A DNA stretch of 64,000 bases, taken from positions 20,937,934 through 21,001,933 of the forward strand of contig OY783197.1 of the NCBI GenBank assembly GCA_963678675.1, read 5' to 3'. The notes under the pieces are model-generated. The model saw nothing but the letters and a program-made list of their open reading frames with translations, was not told the origin of the DNA and did no database searches. Origin of the DNA: Xiphydria camelus (Eukaryota > Arthropoda > Insecta > Hymenoptera > Xiphydriidae). Shown piece by piece: positions 24,247 to 34,997 of the stretch. Position numbers and translations under genes: made by a program. The first letter of the stretch is position 1, and each line of letters starts with the position of its first letter.

Positions 24247-25692
24247 GGGGAGAGTTGCGTATATTGAACCGGTACCTAAATTGAACCTCTTGGCTATTTT
24301 AAGTAAATGAGCATTTCCACGTCATCTCTCAGTAGAAATTCAAACCTTAGTACCGGTCAGTATGTCTACTGACTGGTACTCTACCGTGCCAAGCTAAAGT
24401 GCAGTATTTCCAATAGGATAGCATAGGAGATACTGCAGTTTTGCTTAGCAGGGCAGTACTAAGGTTTGAATTTCTGCTGATTCCAAAAATCATGCACTTA
24501 TTAAGATATAAACCCTACATATTGACTATATCTCAAAGGAAATATCAAATATTAATGATTTTATGTACGAGAACATTTTTTTTAATGGAAAATCATCGAT
24601 ATCTCGGCGATCCTCTAAGATTTCCTCAATAAGTACATGATTTTTGGAATCAGCGTTTAAGATTTTGACAAAAATCGAAAGCTCTGGAATCGAACTCTCG
24701 ACCATCCTATCTTGTGTATTTTTTCGCGTTGATTATGAAAATCATCAATATATTGAGGAAATCTCAAAGGAACACCGAGATATCCATGACTCTTTTATGA
24801 AAAAATAATTTTTTCGAACATAAAATCGCTGATATCTCACATTTCCTTTGAGATATGGACCTGATAACCATGATTTTCAAAATCAGCGTGAAAAAATACA
24901 TCGGATAGAGTGGTCGAGAGATCGATTTAAGAGATTTCAATTTTCGCGAAAAATTGAAAAAATGTTGAGTAAATCCCTTAAGATTTTGCCAAAACTCGAA
25001 ATCTCTGGAATCGAATTCTCGACCATCCTATCTTATGTATTTTTTTATGCTGATTACGAAAATAATAGATACATCGAGGATATCTCCAAGGAAGACCGAA
25101 ATATCGATGATTTTTCGTGGAAAAAATAATTTTCTGGTACATGAAATTACCGATATCTTATGTTTTCTTTGAGATATCGTCAATATATCTACCATTTTCG
25201 GAATCAGCGTGAAAAAATACATCGGATAGGGTGGTCGAGAGATTGATTTCAGAGATTTCAATTTTCGCGAAAAATTGAACTCTCGATCATACTATCTTAT
25301 GTATTTTTTCGTGCTGATTACGAAAATTATAGATATATCGAGGATATCTCAAAGGAAGACCGAAATATCGATGATTTTCCGTGAAAAAAATAATTTTCTG
25401 GTACATGAAATCACCGACATCTTATATTTCTTTTGAGATATCGTCAATATATCTGCCATTTTCGGAGAGATACCGCGTGAAAAAATACATCAAATAGGGC
25501 GGTCGAGAGTTTGATTGACAAAATTGTAAGGGAGTTAAAAATTAAAATCTCTTATCTTATGTATTTTTTGTAGGCATACTGACCGGTACTGAGGTTTGAA
25601 TTTCTACTGATAGATGACGTGGAAATGCTCATTTACTTAAAATAGCCAGGAGGTTCAGTTTAGGTACCGGTTCAATTTAGGCAACTCTCCCC
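24247..25692. mobile_element. GGGGAG-ended inverted-repeat element, TA-flanked, 1446 bp
   Basis: Terminal inverted repeats of about 118 bases with only a few mismatches start GGGGAGAGTTGC and run past ATGAGCATTTCCACGTCATC to ACCGGTCAGTATG. TA flanks both sides, and removing the element restores an intact family B sequence. A second, inner inverted copy of CAAACCTTAGTACCG-like sequence lies near 24450-24480. It contains no open frame of transposase size, so it is non-autonomous. Confidence 0.85.
24480..25560. repeat. Tandem array of family P palindromic units
   Basis: The block CTCTCGACCATCCTATCTT(G/A)TGTATTTTTT recurs at about 24697, 25016 and (diverged) 25278, giving spacings near 320 and 265 bases. 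It alternates with inverse blocks such as AATCAGCGTGAAAAAATACA. It fills the inside of the GGGGAG-ended element. Single units occur elsewhere in the window. Confidence 0.75.
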
Positions 25693-25755
25693 TATTTATT
25701 TCGTCGTATTTAAAATTACATTTATACTAACTATTAATAAATTGTTTTCTCGGTG

Positions 25756-26339
25756 TACGTTGTAAGGATAAAATAAAGTGCCGAGGATGTCATTACTTTA
25801 CCGAAATTTGACAATTAGTGACAGCAATTACGCGTAGAGGAACCAATTGAGGGAAATGCCGAAGTGATTACATATTTTACAGCGGATATCTCTAATTAAA
25901 ATAATTACAGCAGCGACGCGTCGCTGTAACACAATAACCCGGAGAGATACGTGATCGGATGAGACACGGGCGCACCTACTTATTAGTGACGCATGGAGGT
26001 GGTTCAATATAGGTTTATGCCGGGAAAATACAGAAGGAAGCGAGCCGCGTGCATGTCTCTCGCCAATGGACTTTGACAGTCTTTCAAGGTCATTGTATAG
26101 ACACTTTAATGACTGTCGTTATTTCATTACAACAGCGTGATATCGATAGGAGCCGTCTCTATACATAGTGTATACCGCGGATAAATATTACGTGACTCCA
26201 TTTTGGTTAACTTTAAGGGAACCGATAGCCTTTTGAGGTTCGTTGATAAGAAGATTAATCGGGTTCGCCCATCTCTAATATTTGACAAAATATAACGCGT
26301 GTTTAGCGTGTAAATACTGCTCTTGAAATTTTTGAGAAA
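25756..26339. other. Unique spacer, no gene seen
   Basis: Single-copy. TCAAGGTCA at 26084-26092 matches the extended half-site bound by FTZ-F1/NR5-type nuclear receptors; one 9-mer is weak evidence. No gene. Confidence 0.5.
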
Positions 26340-26720
26340 ATTGAAATATCTCAAATCGACATCTTCATCTTATGCGATATTTTTCACCGTGTTGATTCAA
26401 AATATTACTGATTTATTGCTGCTATATTTGATAATACTATTCTTAAAATTTTCGAAAAAAGCGATATCTTCTGAATCGACCTCTTAATCATCTTGTGCAG
26501 TATTTTTCACCGCGTCGATTCAAAAAATCATTAATTTATTGAGGAAAACTCGAAGGAACAACGAAATTTCAATGATTTTCGGAGAAAAGGATTATTTATT
26601 GTACCTACAATCGTCGAAATTTTACCCTTTCTTTGAGATGTCGATCTGACGTCTGTGGTTTTCGGAATAAACATGAAAAAATACGTACGAGACTTCAATA
26701 TTTCGAAAATTTCAAGACGT
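26340..26720. repeat. Family P repeat, diverged
   Basis: GCAGTATTTTTCACCGCGTC, ATTTATTGAGGAAAACTCGA and AATAAACATGAAAAAATACG follow the order seen in the P array. More diverged than other copies. Confidence 0.5.
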
Positions 26721-27516
26721 TTTTAAATTCCGTCAAATAACTTCCATATCTAATCAACACAGTTGCGTGATAATCACATACACTATAATACCGTTAAGTA
26801 AACTCTACATATTGACAGATAACGCGACTAGAAATTCTGTCAAATCATCCGTCTCTTCATTGAGTCGCAAACCTGGTTCGTTCCCTCGACAAGCCAATCT
26901 GCCGCGAGAAGAAAATATTGCTCCACGGAGCAGCGTCACAAAAATCAACTATATCGGTAGCCGTATGCAGCGACGATTGGCCGAATCGAAACGTTGATTC
27001 CTGGACGAAAATTATCGACGCTTCTCGAGACGCTCGACCGTGACGCGCAACGTAGTCAATCGGTCGTTAAAGCGTGACATTTACGATAGAGTATGATCGA
27101 TCAATTTCTCCGGGGCAGATAACCATACGTAGCTTCCTCGAAATCGACGTGCCTAGTCCCGCGGATAGATATTTATGAAACATCCGCGAGACATGAATCC
27201 TGCGGTGATTTGTGAATATCTGAAGCACATCCACTGCACGATGTTGAGGGGTATGTCGTTGACGTCTAGAGGAACTGAGAACGGAATGAATTATGTAATC
27301 GGCAGAGCTCTTGCAATATTCATGCGACATTTGAAGTCCCATTTTATTACTAGGCGTAGAAATAACACCTTATTTGATTTCTTATAAATTTTTTTCGTTC
27401 AGGTTAAGAATTATACGACACTTCGAATGTTGACAGAAGAAAAGTCTCAGTGTTCCTGAAGAATTTTAGAACACACATCAGAAGCTCTGCTCGAAGCGAG
27501 AGTTATTCAAAATCCA
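26721..27516. other. Unique spacer, no gene seen
   Basis: Single-copy, mixed composition. Frames of 60-90 codons overlap on both strands at 27067-27387 with no recognisable domain. Confidence 0.5.
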
Positions 27517-27787
27517 CACCCAGAAAAATAATTAGGTTAAAATGACGAGAAACATCTAGTTAAACGTATTTAATTATTCCAACCAAAATACTGGTCAGTT
27601 CAATGAAATACATATCGTATATATAGTTATTCTAACCAAATGTTTAGTTAATCCAACTACACGTTTAGTTGTTCCAATCAAAAATTGGTCAGTTTAACCA
27701 AACAGATGGAGGATCCATATTTCATCAAACGGTTTGGTCATTATCTCCAGAACTTTGATTAAATTGACCAAGTTATTTTTATCAGTG
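27517..27787 (+). repeat. Family A element
   Basis: CACCCAGAAAAATAATTAGG at the left and AGTTATTTTTATCAGTG at the right. Internal GGAGGATCCATATTTCATCA and three copies of a (T/A)GTTATTCTAACCA-like unit. Confidence 0.8.
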
Positions 27788-28427
27788 CATTTCCATCGAT
27801 TCTAAGAAAACCGAGGAGAGAAGACCGTTATCGCATGGAATACGAGCGATTGAAAATTTTCCTGCCTCTTATCGCGCGTGTTTACGCGACGCGTCGACCA
27901 CCCGCGATATGCCTTCGCGGAAGATAACGCGTGTTCGATTCTTAGCGAGTCCCAATGATCGATCCGATCCGTTAACTTCGTGTAACTGGCCGCCACACGA
28001 CGTGCGATCCATGCCGGTTAGCAGTTCTCCTAACCCCGGTCTGAATTAACGCGACCAGTTAAGAGTTGTGCAACGACCTTGCCAGGTCCATTAGCTCCAT
28101 TCACGATGAGTCGTTAAACGATCGGCGGTTACAAAGGACGCCGTGAAAAATGATCCTGCGGCTCGACCCCGGATTCGACATCCGACGCGTCGACTTCCAC
28201 CTCTCCGCCTCTTCCAGATTCTTTGCCAACCGACCCAATCGTAATTTCGTATACCTTGTAAGGCCACGCTACGAATCGTTCAACCGCATCACCGATCGGC
28301 ATCGATAAATGAAATTGCTGCGAGGTATGCTTGACGTCGATAGTGAGCTACGAATGTTTACATGACCGTTAGTCGAGCTCCTTTTTTTCTTTCGATTCTC
28401 AGGTGTTATTTGTAATTATATGAAATA
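27788..28427. other. Unique CpG-rich spacer, no gene seen
   Basis: Single-copy DNA, CpG-rich at 27870-28310. Nothing recognised. Confidence 0.5.
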
Positions 28428-28578
28428 CTAGCTCTGTTAGTCGCGACTTCGTCCACGTGAAAATTGAATTATTATATTTTTTTTAATTGACGGGTATCAA
28501 GGTTAAATGTCAATGAGGGATGTGTCCCCATCTCCTCCATTATCTCATTTAATCGCGCGCCTCTGATGTCGCCTGCTG

Positions 28579-28960
28579 CACTGCAAAAATTTGGTCAATT
28601 TAATAAAAATCCTGGAGACGATGATCAAACTGTTTGGCGAAATATGGATCCTCCATCTGTGTTTGATTAAACTGTCCACTTTTTGGTTAGAGTAACAAAA
28701 CATTCGATTAGATTAATTAAATGTTTGGTTCGACTGACCAAAATTTTGATTAGAATAATTGATTAGAATGAATTATTCATACAGCTTAAACACTTGAGGC
28801 AAAGGAATTGCAGGTGTTTTTAAGAACAAAAATACTTTAATGTGGATTATCTCGGAAAGCTTGTTTTTCTACTTAGACCCCTTGGCTTCTCATCCCCTCA
28901 ATTAAACGCGTTTAACTGGATCCGTTTTGTCATTTTAACCGAATTTATTTTTTCAGCGTG
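28579..28960 (-). repeat. Family A element with a further ~140-base insert
   Basis: CACTGCAAAAATTTGGTCAA at the left and TTATTTTTTCAGCGTG at the right. Family A continuity breaks at GATTAGAATAATT and resumes at AATTAAACGCGTTTAACTGG, leaving foreign sequence at about 28759-28901. Confidence 0.7.
28759..28901. repeat. Unidentified insert inside family A
   Basis: About 140 bases containing ACTTTAATGTGGATTATCTC and CCCCTTGGCTTCTCATCCCC, with AATT at both junctions as a possible short duplication. No match elsewhere in the window. Its wording is like noncoding parts of retroelements, but I cannot name it. Confidence 0.45.
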
Positions 28961-29165
28961 AATTCCATTAAACGCCGTCATTAAAAAATATTCGCTATAT
29001 TGAATTTATCATGACGCCACATGCCCTATGTTCATCTCCAGGTTTCAAGTTACCTCTCTGTCAAATTTCATTAAAATCGATCCGGTAGTAAACTACCTTT
29101 AGCCGTGAAGAGGTAAAAAACATACAGACAAACTCACTTTCACATTTATAATATTAAGTATGGAT

Positions 29166-30124
29166 ATGGATAACATATTCATACTTCGACGGACCGAGGC
29201 CCGTATATCATTCGTGCGCGAATAACGCCGTATAGAAACACGCACAGGTCCTTTTATTCATCTCGCGTAGGCGACGGCGTCTCCTCGATTCCCCGACCTT
29301 CAATTCAAACCGAAGTGAATTTCGAGGACTCATACGCTCGCGTTTCCACGAATGGTGAAGAGAGACGGGGATCGAGACAGAGAGACTTCTCACGCGGGAA
29401 TCGTCATTGTCATCGGAAGTCCTGCGGCGTCGAAACCTCTCCCGGATCGCTTGTGTATCAAATTTCCATTTTCCCGAGCGGTCCACAATGCAGTAACGAC
29501 GCGTAGAAAGAGAGAGCCACGGAGAAAATTCCCCCGAGGAGGAGAAGCGAAGGAGAAGACGAGGAGAGGAGGGGTGCGCGTTCTTTACAAAATTCAAAAA
29601 GAGGCAGAATCGCTCAACAAAGAGTACGGGGGCACAATGGATTTGGCGTTGTAAGAGATTCGGGAACGACGAGCGCGCTAAGTGCATCGAACGGTCAATG
29701 GAGCCTCCAGCGAAGTGTCCCCTCCCTTCGTCATCTCTTCCTCTTCACCGAAATATCAAAGTCCCCGGGAGGCGGCTCATTGTCGCGGAAGAACGTCTCG
29801 TCCTTCGAAAACCCATTCTCGACCCGCGTGACACGCCATTGATAACGGCGTGGAATACGTGGAGAGGGAGTAGATGACGCGGAATTTCCACGCGTTGTCC
29901 GCGTGCCGCCTCTCGTTGCTTTTCTCTACGGAACGGGAGAACCGAGCGTCGATGAGACGCATGCGGATGAGAACTCGCGCGAGTATAACGGGATTCGTCG
30001 CGAGGTTGGGGACTCTCGATTCTCGCCGAACGGCACGGTGCCGAGCAATGACATCGGAATTTACCGTCGCTCGCCTCTCCGCGCATTGGGCCCAAACGAT
30101 TCTCCCCCTCTCGACTAACCTTTA
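29166..30124. other. Unique CpG-rich spacer, no gene seen
   Basis: CpG-rich single-copy DNA. The minus-strand frames 29208-29687 and 29745-30296 and the plus-strand frames overlapping them are all open over much of their length; the second minus frame runs into family B. No domain recognised, so no gene. Confidence 0.5.
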
Positions 30125-30379
30125 CACCGAGAAAACAATTTATTTGTAATGAATAAATGTTTGTTCGAATATGATGAAATAAATATTTTAACGAATCAAG
30201 TAGATATCCGTTAGCTTTTACAATATTTATTTGGCACGATTTGATTTTTTGAGGCAATCGTTTGAATGAAATAAAAATGTTAATAATAATTAACATATAT
30301 TTTCCTGACCTAATGAAATATTTATTTCGCCGTATTTAAAATTACATTTATTAACTGCTGATAAACTGTTCTCTCGGTA
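30125..30379 (+). repeat. Family B element
   Basis: CACCGAGAAAACAATTTATT at the left and AACTGTTCTCTCGGTA at the right, with TA on both sides. Complete and close to consensus. The next element starts only three bases after it. Confidence 0.85.
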
Positions 30380-30381
30380 TA

Positions 30382-30632
30382 CATGCTGAGAAAAAATAAC
30401 TTGGTCACAATGACAAAACGCATCTGGTTAAACGAGTTTAGTTACTCTAACCGCAACGCTAGTAAATTGAATCAAATATTTAGTTATTCGAACTACGTGT
30501 TTAATAATTCTAACTACGTATCTAGTTATTCTAACCAGAAAATAATCAATTTAACCAAACAGATGAAAGATCGATGTTTCACCAAACGGTTTTGTTATGG
30601 TCTCCAACATTTTGGTTAAATTGACCAGGTTA
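30382..30632 (+). repeat. Family A element, right terminus lost
   Basis: CATGCTGAGAAAAAATAACT, then AATGACAAAACGCATCTGGT; the copy stops at AAATTGACCAGGTTAT without the usual TTTTCTCAGTG. It abuts the preceding family B element, apparently sharing one TA. Confidence 0.8.
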
Positions 30633-31539
30633 TATGAAACAGCCGTACGAAAATCCGCCACTCGGTCAGTAACAAAACCGCCTATCAGACGTCACTCGGT
30701 TAGTGACAAAAGAAATCCGCGCTCTCGAGCTAGGAATAACTTAGTTTCCCAGGCGTCACCGCGGCTTCCGACTCGACCAGATGGAATCTGGACACGCGTT
30801 TCTTCCATTCGTCGGCTGACTGGACCCGTGTGTAAACTCAGGTTAGAAATAGGACGACCGACCGCGAAGGGCCGCGTGTGCTGAGTCATGACCGCGTGCT
30901 TCCAAATCCCACTTGGACCAGCTCAGCAAACCGCCCGTGCTCTCCGCCAGATATACCTATATTTCGCCTCTATTCGACAGGCGAGAGAGAGAGAGAGGGG
31001 GGATGTATACTCGCGCAAGAGACCAGTCTCGCTGTTCGTTGTCTGGAAACATCGATTTTCCGTGGCAAACGAGAGAGAGCATGCCCGGAGTCTTCACCTC
31101 CTCGAGTTCCTAACGCGATTCTCACGCCGTCCGAGAATCCTGGCGGAATCGGCGGGACGCGCTCCTTTTCCTCGTGGTCGCGAGGAATTTCGAGCGCGAG
31201 CTTTCTCGGGAGGATGTATGGAGGTGGTAAATTGCGGCAATATCGAGGGGCGTGGGGAGGATGACGACGACGATTATCTAAAATGGCGGGAAGCAGTTGG
31301 CTGCAAACATCTTTGCAAAGTCGACCTCTTCATCTACTTATACATATAAATGTACTAGGAGCTCCGCTCTTGCGCGCTTCGTGCACCAAGCCCGGGAACT
31401 TCACACACGAAGCATTCGGAACATCCGATTTGAACGTAGTTTGCTCGAGTTAGACAGTTTTTGGCCTCGAATTGGCACTTACGACGTCATCCGGCATCGG
31501 CCTGTTCATTCCGGAAAATAGTGTGAATAGCATCCAGTT
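30633..31539. other. Unique CpG-rich spacer with short GA tract
   Basis: Single-copy; a GA run at about 30980-30998. Overlapping + frames 30878-31264 and 30888-31349 are open together in different phases, which argues that neither is a gene. Confidence 0.5.
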
Positions 31540-31834
31540 AAAGCAGTGCATTTTGGGCTGTTTTTAAGTTAATTTCTCTGAAGAACGAAAGATGGCCCTT
31601 CGCCTTACGTACCGATACGTATTACAGGGGACTTTTTAATTTCAGGTTTCCTTTTACAGGAATAAGCTACCTTGGAAAAGCCTTCATATAAATACATAAA
31701 AAATAGCCTAAGACGTGCTCGATTGAATTATCTATCTCGCAGTGTCACAATCGGTTTAGTAGTTTTCGAGTTTACCATGTACTCGTACACACATACAGAC
31801 ACACTTTGCTTGATTAATATCAGGATATATCATA
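31540..31834 (+). mobile_element. Possible non-LTR retrotransposon 3' tail
   Basis: GTCACAATCGGTTTAGTAGT, then TTTCGAGTTTACC, and CACACATACAGACACACTTT followed by an AT-rich end have the wording of non-LTR 3' regions (AAATCGGTTCAGTAGTTT... ACAGACAGAC). A family B element starts right after it. I see no coding sequence. Assignment is from general familiarity only. Confidence 0.3.
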
Positions 31835-32085
31835 CATCGAGAGAACAATTATTAATAGTTAATAACTGTAATTTCAAATACGGTAAAATAAATTTTTCGT
31901 TAGGACAAGAAAATATACGTTAATTATTAAAATGTTTATTTCATTCAAACAATTGCCTCGAAGAATTTAATTGTGCCAAATAAATATCGTAACAGTTAAC
32001 GAATATTTCCTTGAACCAACAAAATTTTTATTTTGCCATATTCAAATAAACATTTATTAACTACAAATAAACTGTTCTCTCAGTG
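31835..32085 (-). repeat. Family B element
   Basis: CATCGAGAGAACAATTATTA at the left and AACTGTTCTCTCAGTG at the right, with TA on both sides. Inverse orientation; internal TTTAATTGTGCCAAATAAAT is diagnostic. Confidence 0.85.
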
Positions 32086-32088
32086 TAC

Positions 32089-32294
32089 GAGTCTAAACTT
32101 ACTCGCCTGGAAAGGAAGTTGAATCACTATTATCCCATTATCTATGAACTTTTTGCTCACGTTTGTATAATACCTTCTTGAAGATTACATTTTTATCTAC
32201 AACACAGTCTTATATCAATGTAGGCCTAAATTTCATAAACGATGAGATAACAGCGATTGGAGTTTCTTTCCTGGCGATGAGTAAGTTCAGACTC
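32089..32294. repeat. Family K palindromic element
   Basis: GAGTCTAAACTTACTCGCCT at the left is inverse to GATGAGTAAGTTCAGACTC at the right. The core has TGAATCACTATTATCCCATT and the inverse GATGAGATAACAGCGATTGG. Matches the outer element at 50568-51127. Three bases separate it from the preceding family B element. Confidence 0.75.
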
Positions 32295-33438
32295 ATATGA
32301 TATACCGCATACACAAGAGGCCCAGACAAATTTCGTTAACCACGAAGTGAAAAAACCGAACGAGCCTAGTAATTTGACTTTAAAATTTCGCTGGACACAC
32401 CGAGTACACCCATTCGGAAGAACGCGATCAAGGCACCTATAGCGAGGGAGTCAGAAGGGATGCAACGTCGAAGAAGTGACAGGGGAATCTTTGCATACCA
32501 GGACCTCGTTTGGATGCTCAGGGGCACATTCCACCTGCAGCGGGTCAGTCGTGGAAGCGGGATCGTCGTCGGGATCGGAACCCGGGATTCCGTCCTTTGT
32601 TGGTGGATTTTTCGGGTGTCGTCGTTATGCGGGCTGCGATGAATAAGAGTATCTAGCCTCTCCTCCCGCTCGTCTTCTTACGCCCGTGAAAATAGCGGGA
32701 GTGAATTCGGAGTCGCGGAGGTATTCCCGGCAGGATCTCGATGTCCTTTGTTGTCGCTGTAGCGCAGCACGCCGAGGAGGGCCCTTTTTTTTTCTCCGCC
32801 GACGGACGCGGGATGACGGATCGGACGTCGGAGGAATCGCGGCGAAGCGGAGAGAGCGATATTCCGTCGCTGGAAGTGCAGTGTGGGAGGGAGCATATTT
32901 ACTGGGAAGAGCGTCGTGTCTCTTCGAGATGCCCTAGACTGCAATTAGGTATCGGCTGATTCGTTAACTATGCTTCCTCGCTCTCGTCGAGCGAGCGACT
33001 TCCCCGAGGCCAAAAGTTGACGGTGAATTCTCACGGTGGAAACTCCCCGCGGGTGACGAAGTTTCTCTCTCGGCACGCAGGCGAGCGCAACTACTACCGT
33101 GTTACCGCGCTCTTGCGCCGACATCAAAGCCGCGGTCCCCCGCGAGAGCCCGAAAACTTCCATCGTTCCCCGTGCTGCTGCCTATTAATCAAGCCCGAAA
33201 GTATAGAGCGATACGCGCCCGACAACATCCAATTCCAAGTGCCTACAAACTCCTGCACGGGATACCATCCGACGCGTGGCCCGTGGAGCGATGCTGTCAT
33301 TTCGGTAGTTCGAGGAAGTGTCGCTCTCGTGTATAGCGGGGAATTTATTCACGGCGCGGTACGAGCGGATTAAGCTTCCTGAATATGGCGGGCTTGCACG
33401 GAAAGAGGCCATACGCGGGAATGGGTCTCCGTTGGATG
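32295..33438. other. Unique CpG-rich spacer, no gene seen
   Basis: Single-copy. CpG-rich from 32400 onward. Frames of 60-120 codons overlap on both strands (33017-33373 plus, 33185-33469 minus). No domain. Confidence 0.5.
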
Positions 33439-34996
33439 CACTGAGAAAAATAAATGTTTGCTGATCCAAGTAACCGTCGAAATGAATAGTGCTAAGAATA
33501 TGTTTATTGAAATATAAAATATTTGGGACAAATGCCGAGGTGGAAATCGCTGTAGACTGGTATTTTTCAGGCGGACAAAAAGAATCTTCTTCTGACGGCT
33601 CGAAGGGTTGGGAGAAACGATGGATTAAATATATCGAGTTACGGGGAGACTGTGTTGAGAAATCAATTTTTTTACCTTCAAATATGGATTTTTTCTAAAA
33701 AGACCGGAAACTTTTCAAATGTGATCCTCGTATATTTTCTATAAATAAACTGTTTTCTCAGTGCAAAACTTTTCCGCCCGGGTTCGTTCAATTCAATGAA
33801 CATACACTTGTCTTAAGGTAGTAGTCTGGTAACTTATGCCTATTTTCATGACTTCTTTGGAGGGTGGTTTTTTATAGGAAAATAAAAATGAATTATCTTG
33901 AATATTTAGTGTGTTTTTATTTACATATTGAAAATATAAAAAAAAATTTATTTGAAAAAATTTAATAATTTATTACTATTATTATTGTCACTCGAAGTTG
34001 GAATCTCAAAAAAAATGCACGTGGGTGGCCCGGGTCCTAACTTTTTTTCTACTGAACCGATTGCTTTCAAATTTTAACAGGCTGTTCTACACACTTACCG
34101 TATGTATCATGACAAATTAAACAAGCAGATATACCGACATTGCCGAAACTTTACCGACGGTCAAGAATTTTATAGTTAGAGTTGGCTTGAGAAGAGTGCG
34201 CTGTGTGTGCTGCGTGAGAGCGAAAAGTGTCAAACGTCTGATTTCCCGATAGCTGTTAATTCAAGAGACCGAAGTGTTTCGTCTATTATTATCAATACTT
34301 CGATTTTCCGAATTGACAGCTATCGGAAAATCAGACGTTTGACACTTTTCGCTCTCACGCAGCACACACAGCGCACTCTTCTCAAGCCAACTTTAACTAT
34401 AAAATTCTTGACCGTCGGTAAAGTTTCGGCAATGTCGGTATATCTGCTTGTTTAATTTGGCATGATACATACGGTATAGTTCTCGTCGGTACTAACGAGA
34501 ATTTTTTTCACCCCTAACTTTTTATTTTACAACCCTTTCTTTGCTAAAATAAAAGGACTTTTTTTTTCAAAGTCCGCCATTTTGTTATTTACCCTTGAAA
34601 TTTAACTTCAGTAGTTCCGACCAGAATGACATGTCTATAGATTAAGAATAATCAAGAATATTTGATTTCAGATAACATCATGAGCCAAAATCACCCGGGC
34701 CACCCACGTGCATTTTTTTTGAGATTCCAACTTCGAGTGACAATAATAATAGTAATAAACTATTAAATTTTTTCAAATAAATTTTTTTTTATATTTTCAA
34801 TATGTAAATAAAAACACTCTAAATATTCAAGATAATTCATTTTTATTTTCCTATAAAAAACCACCCTCCAAAGAAGTCATGAAAATAGGCATAAGTTACC
34901 AGACTACTACCTTAAATAAATATTAAATGAATATTATGTTCTTGGCACTATTCATGCCGACGGCTGTTTAGATTGGCAAATTATTTTTCTCAGTAT
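33439..34996. repeat. CACTGAG-ended element split by a 1.1-kb TTAA-flanked foldback
   Basis: The left end CACTGAGAAAAATAAATG, followed 33 bases later by AAATGAATAGTGCTAAGAAT, is inverse to the right end (TTCTTGGCACTATTCATGCC ... ATTATTTTTCTCAGTA). An additional internal AACTGTTTTCTCAGTG at about 33757-33772 resembles a family B end. The insertion occupies 33817-34911. Confidence 0.65.
33817..34911. mobile_element. 1.1-kb foldback element flanked by TTAA
   Basis: The termini GGTAGTAGTCTGGTAACTTA and TAAGTTACCAGACTACTACC are inverse, each directly bordered by TTAA (33813-33816 and 34912-34915). The arms continue for about 200 bases to GTGGGTGGCCCGGGT, and a second inverted pair (about 34130-34270 against 34310-34460, with TCAGACGTTTGACACTTTTC) lies inside. 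TTAA duplication is the piggyBac signature, but the ends do not begin CCC. Non-autonomous. Confidence 0.85.
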
Positions 34997-34997
34997 G

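Larger units (their letters stand above)
24141..25755 (+). repeat. Family B element split by a 1.45-kb element
   Basis: The left piece (24141-24246) has ACTATTACAATATTTAGTTG, and the right piece (25693-25755) has TTTATTTCGTCGTATTTAAA and TTGTTTTCTCGGTG. The pieces join at CGAAATA/TATTTATTTCG. The extreme left end is missing. Confidence 0.75.
28428..29165 (+). mobile_element. Non-LTR-like 3' tail remnant, interrupted by family A
   Basis: The left part ACTAGCTCTGTTAGTCGCGA, then CTTCGTCCACGTGAAAATT, and the right part CAAATTTCATTAAAATCGAT ... CACATTTATAATATTAAGTA have the wording of a dispersed insect element whose 3' end reads TTTATAATATTAGTA; I associate it from memory with RTE-like non-LTR/SINE tails. 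A family A element lies between the two parts. Identity is inference. Confidence 0.45.

Noticed and set aside
24690..24720. tRNA-like text GGAATCGAACTCTCGACC
   Set aside because: No cloverleaf arms around it, and the text is part of the repeated P unit.
24480..25560. CRISPR-like array of repeats and spacers
   Set aside because: Units are about 270-320 bases with internal palindromes and no constant short repeat; this is a eukaryotic tandem repeat inside a transposon.
29745..30296. 183-codon minus-strand frame
   Set aside because: Its first ~50 codons lie in a family B element and the rest is Arg-rich CpG-rich DNA with other frames open.
31540..31834. Protein-coding retrotransposon
   Set aside because: No reverse-transcriptase motif or long frame; only the wording of a 3' tail.
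33817..34911. Autonomous piggyBac transposon
   Set aside because: No open frame of transposase size; the ends do not begin CCC. Only the TTAA flanks agree.
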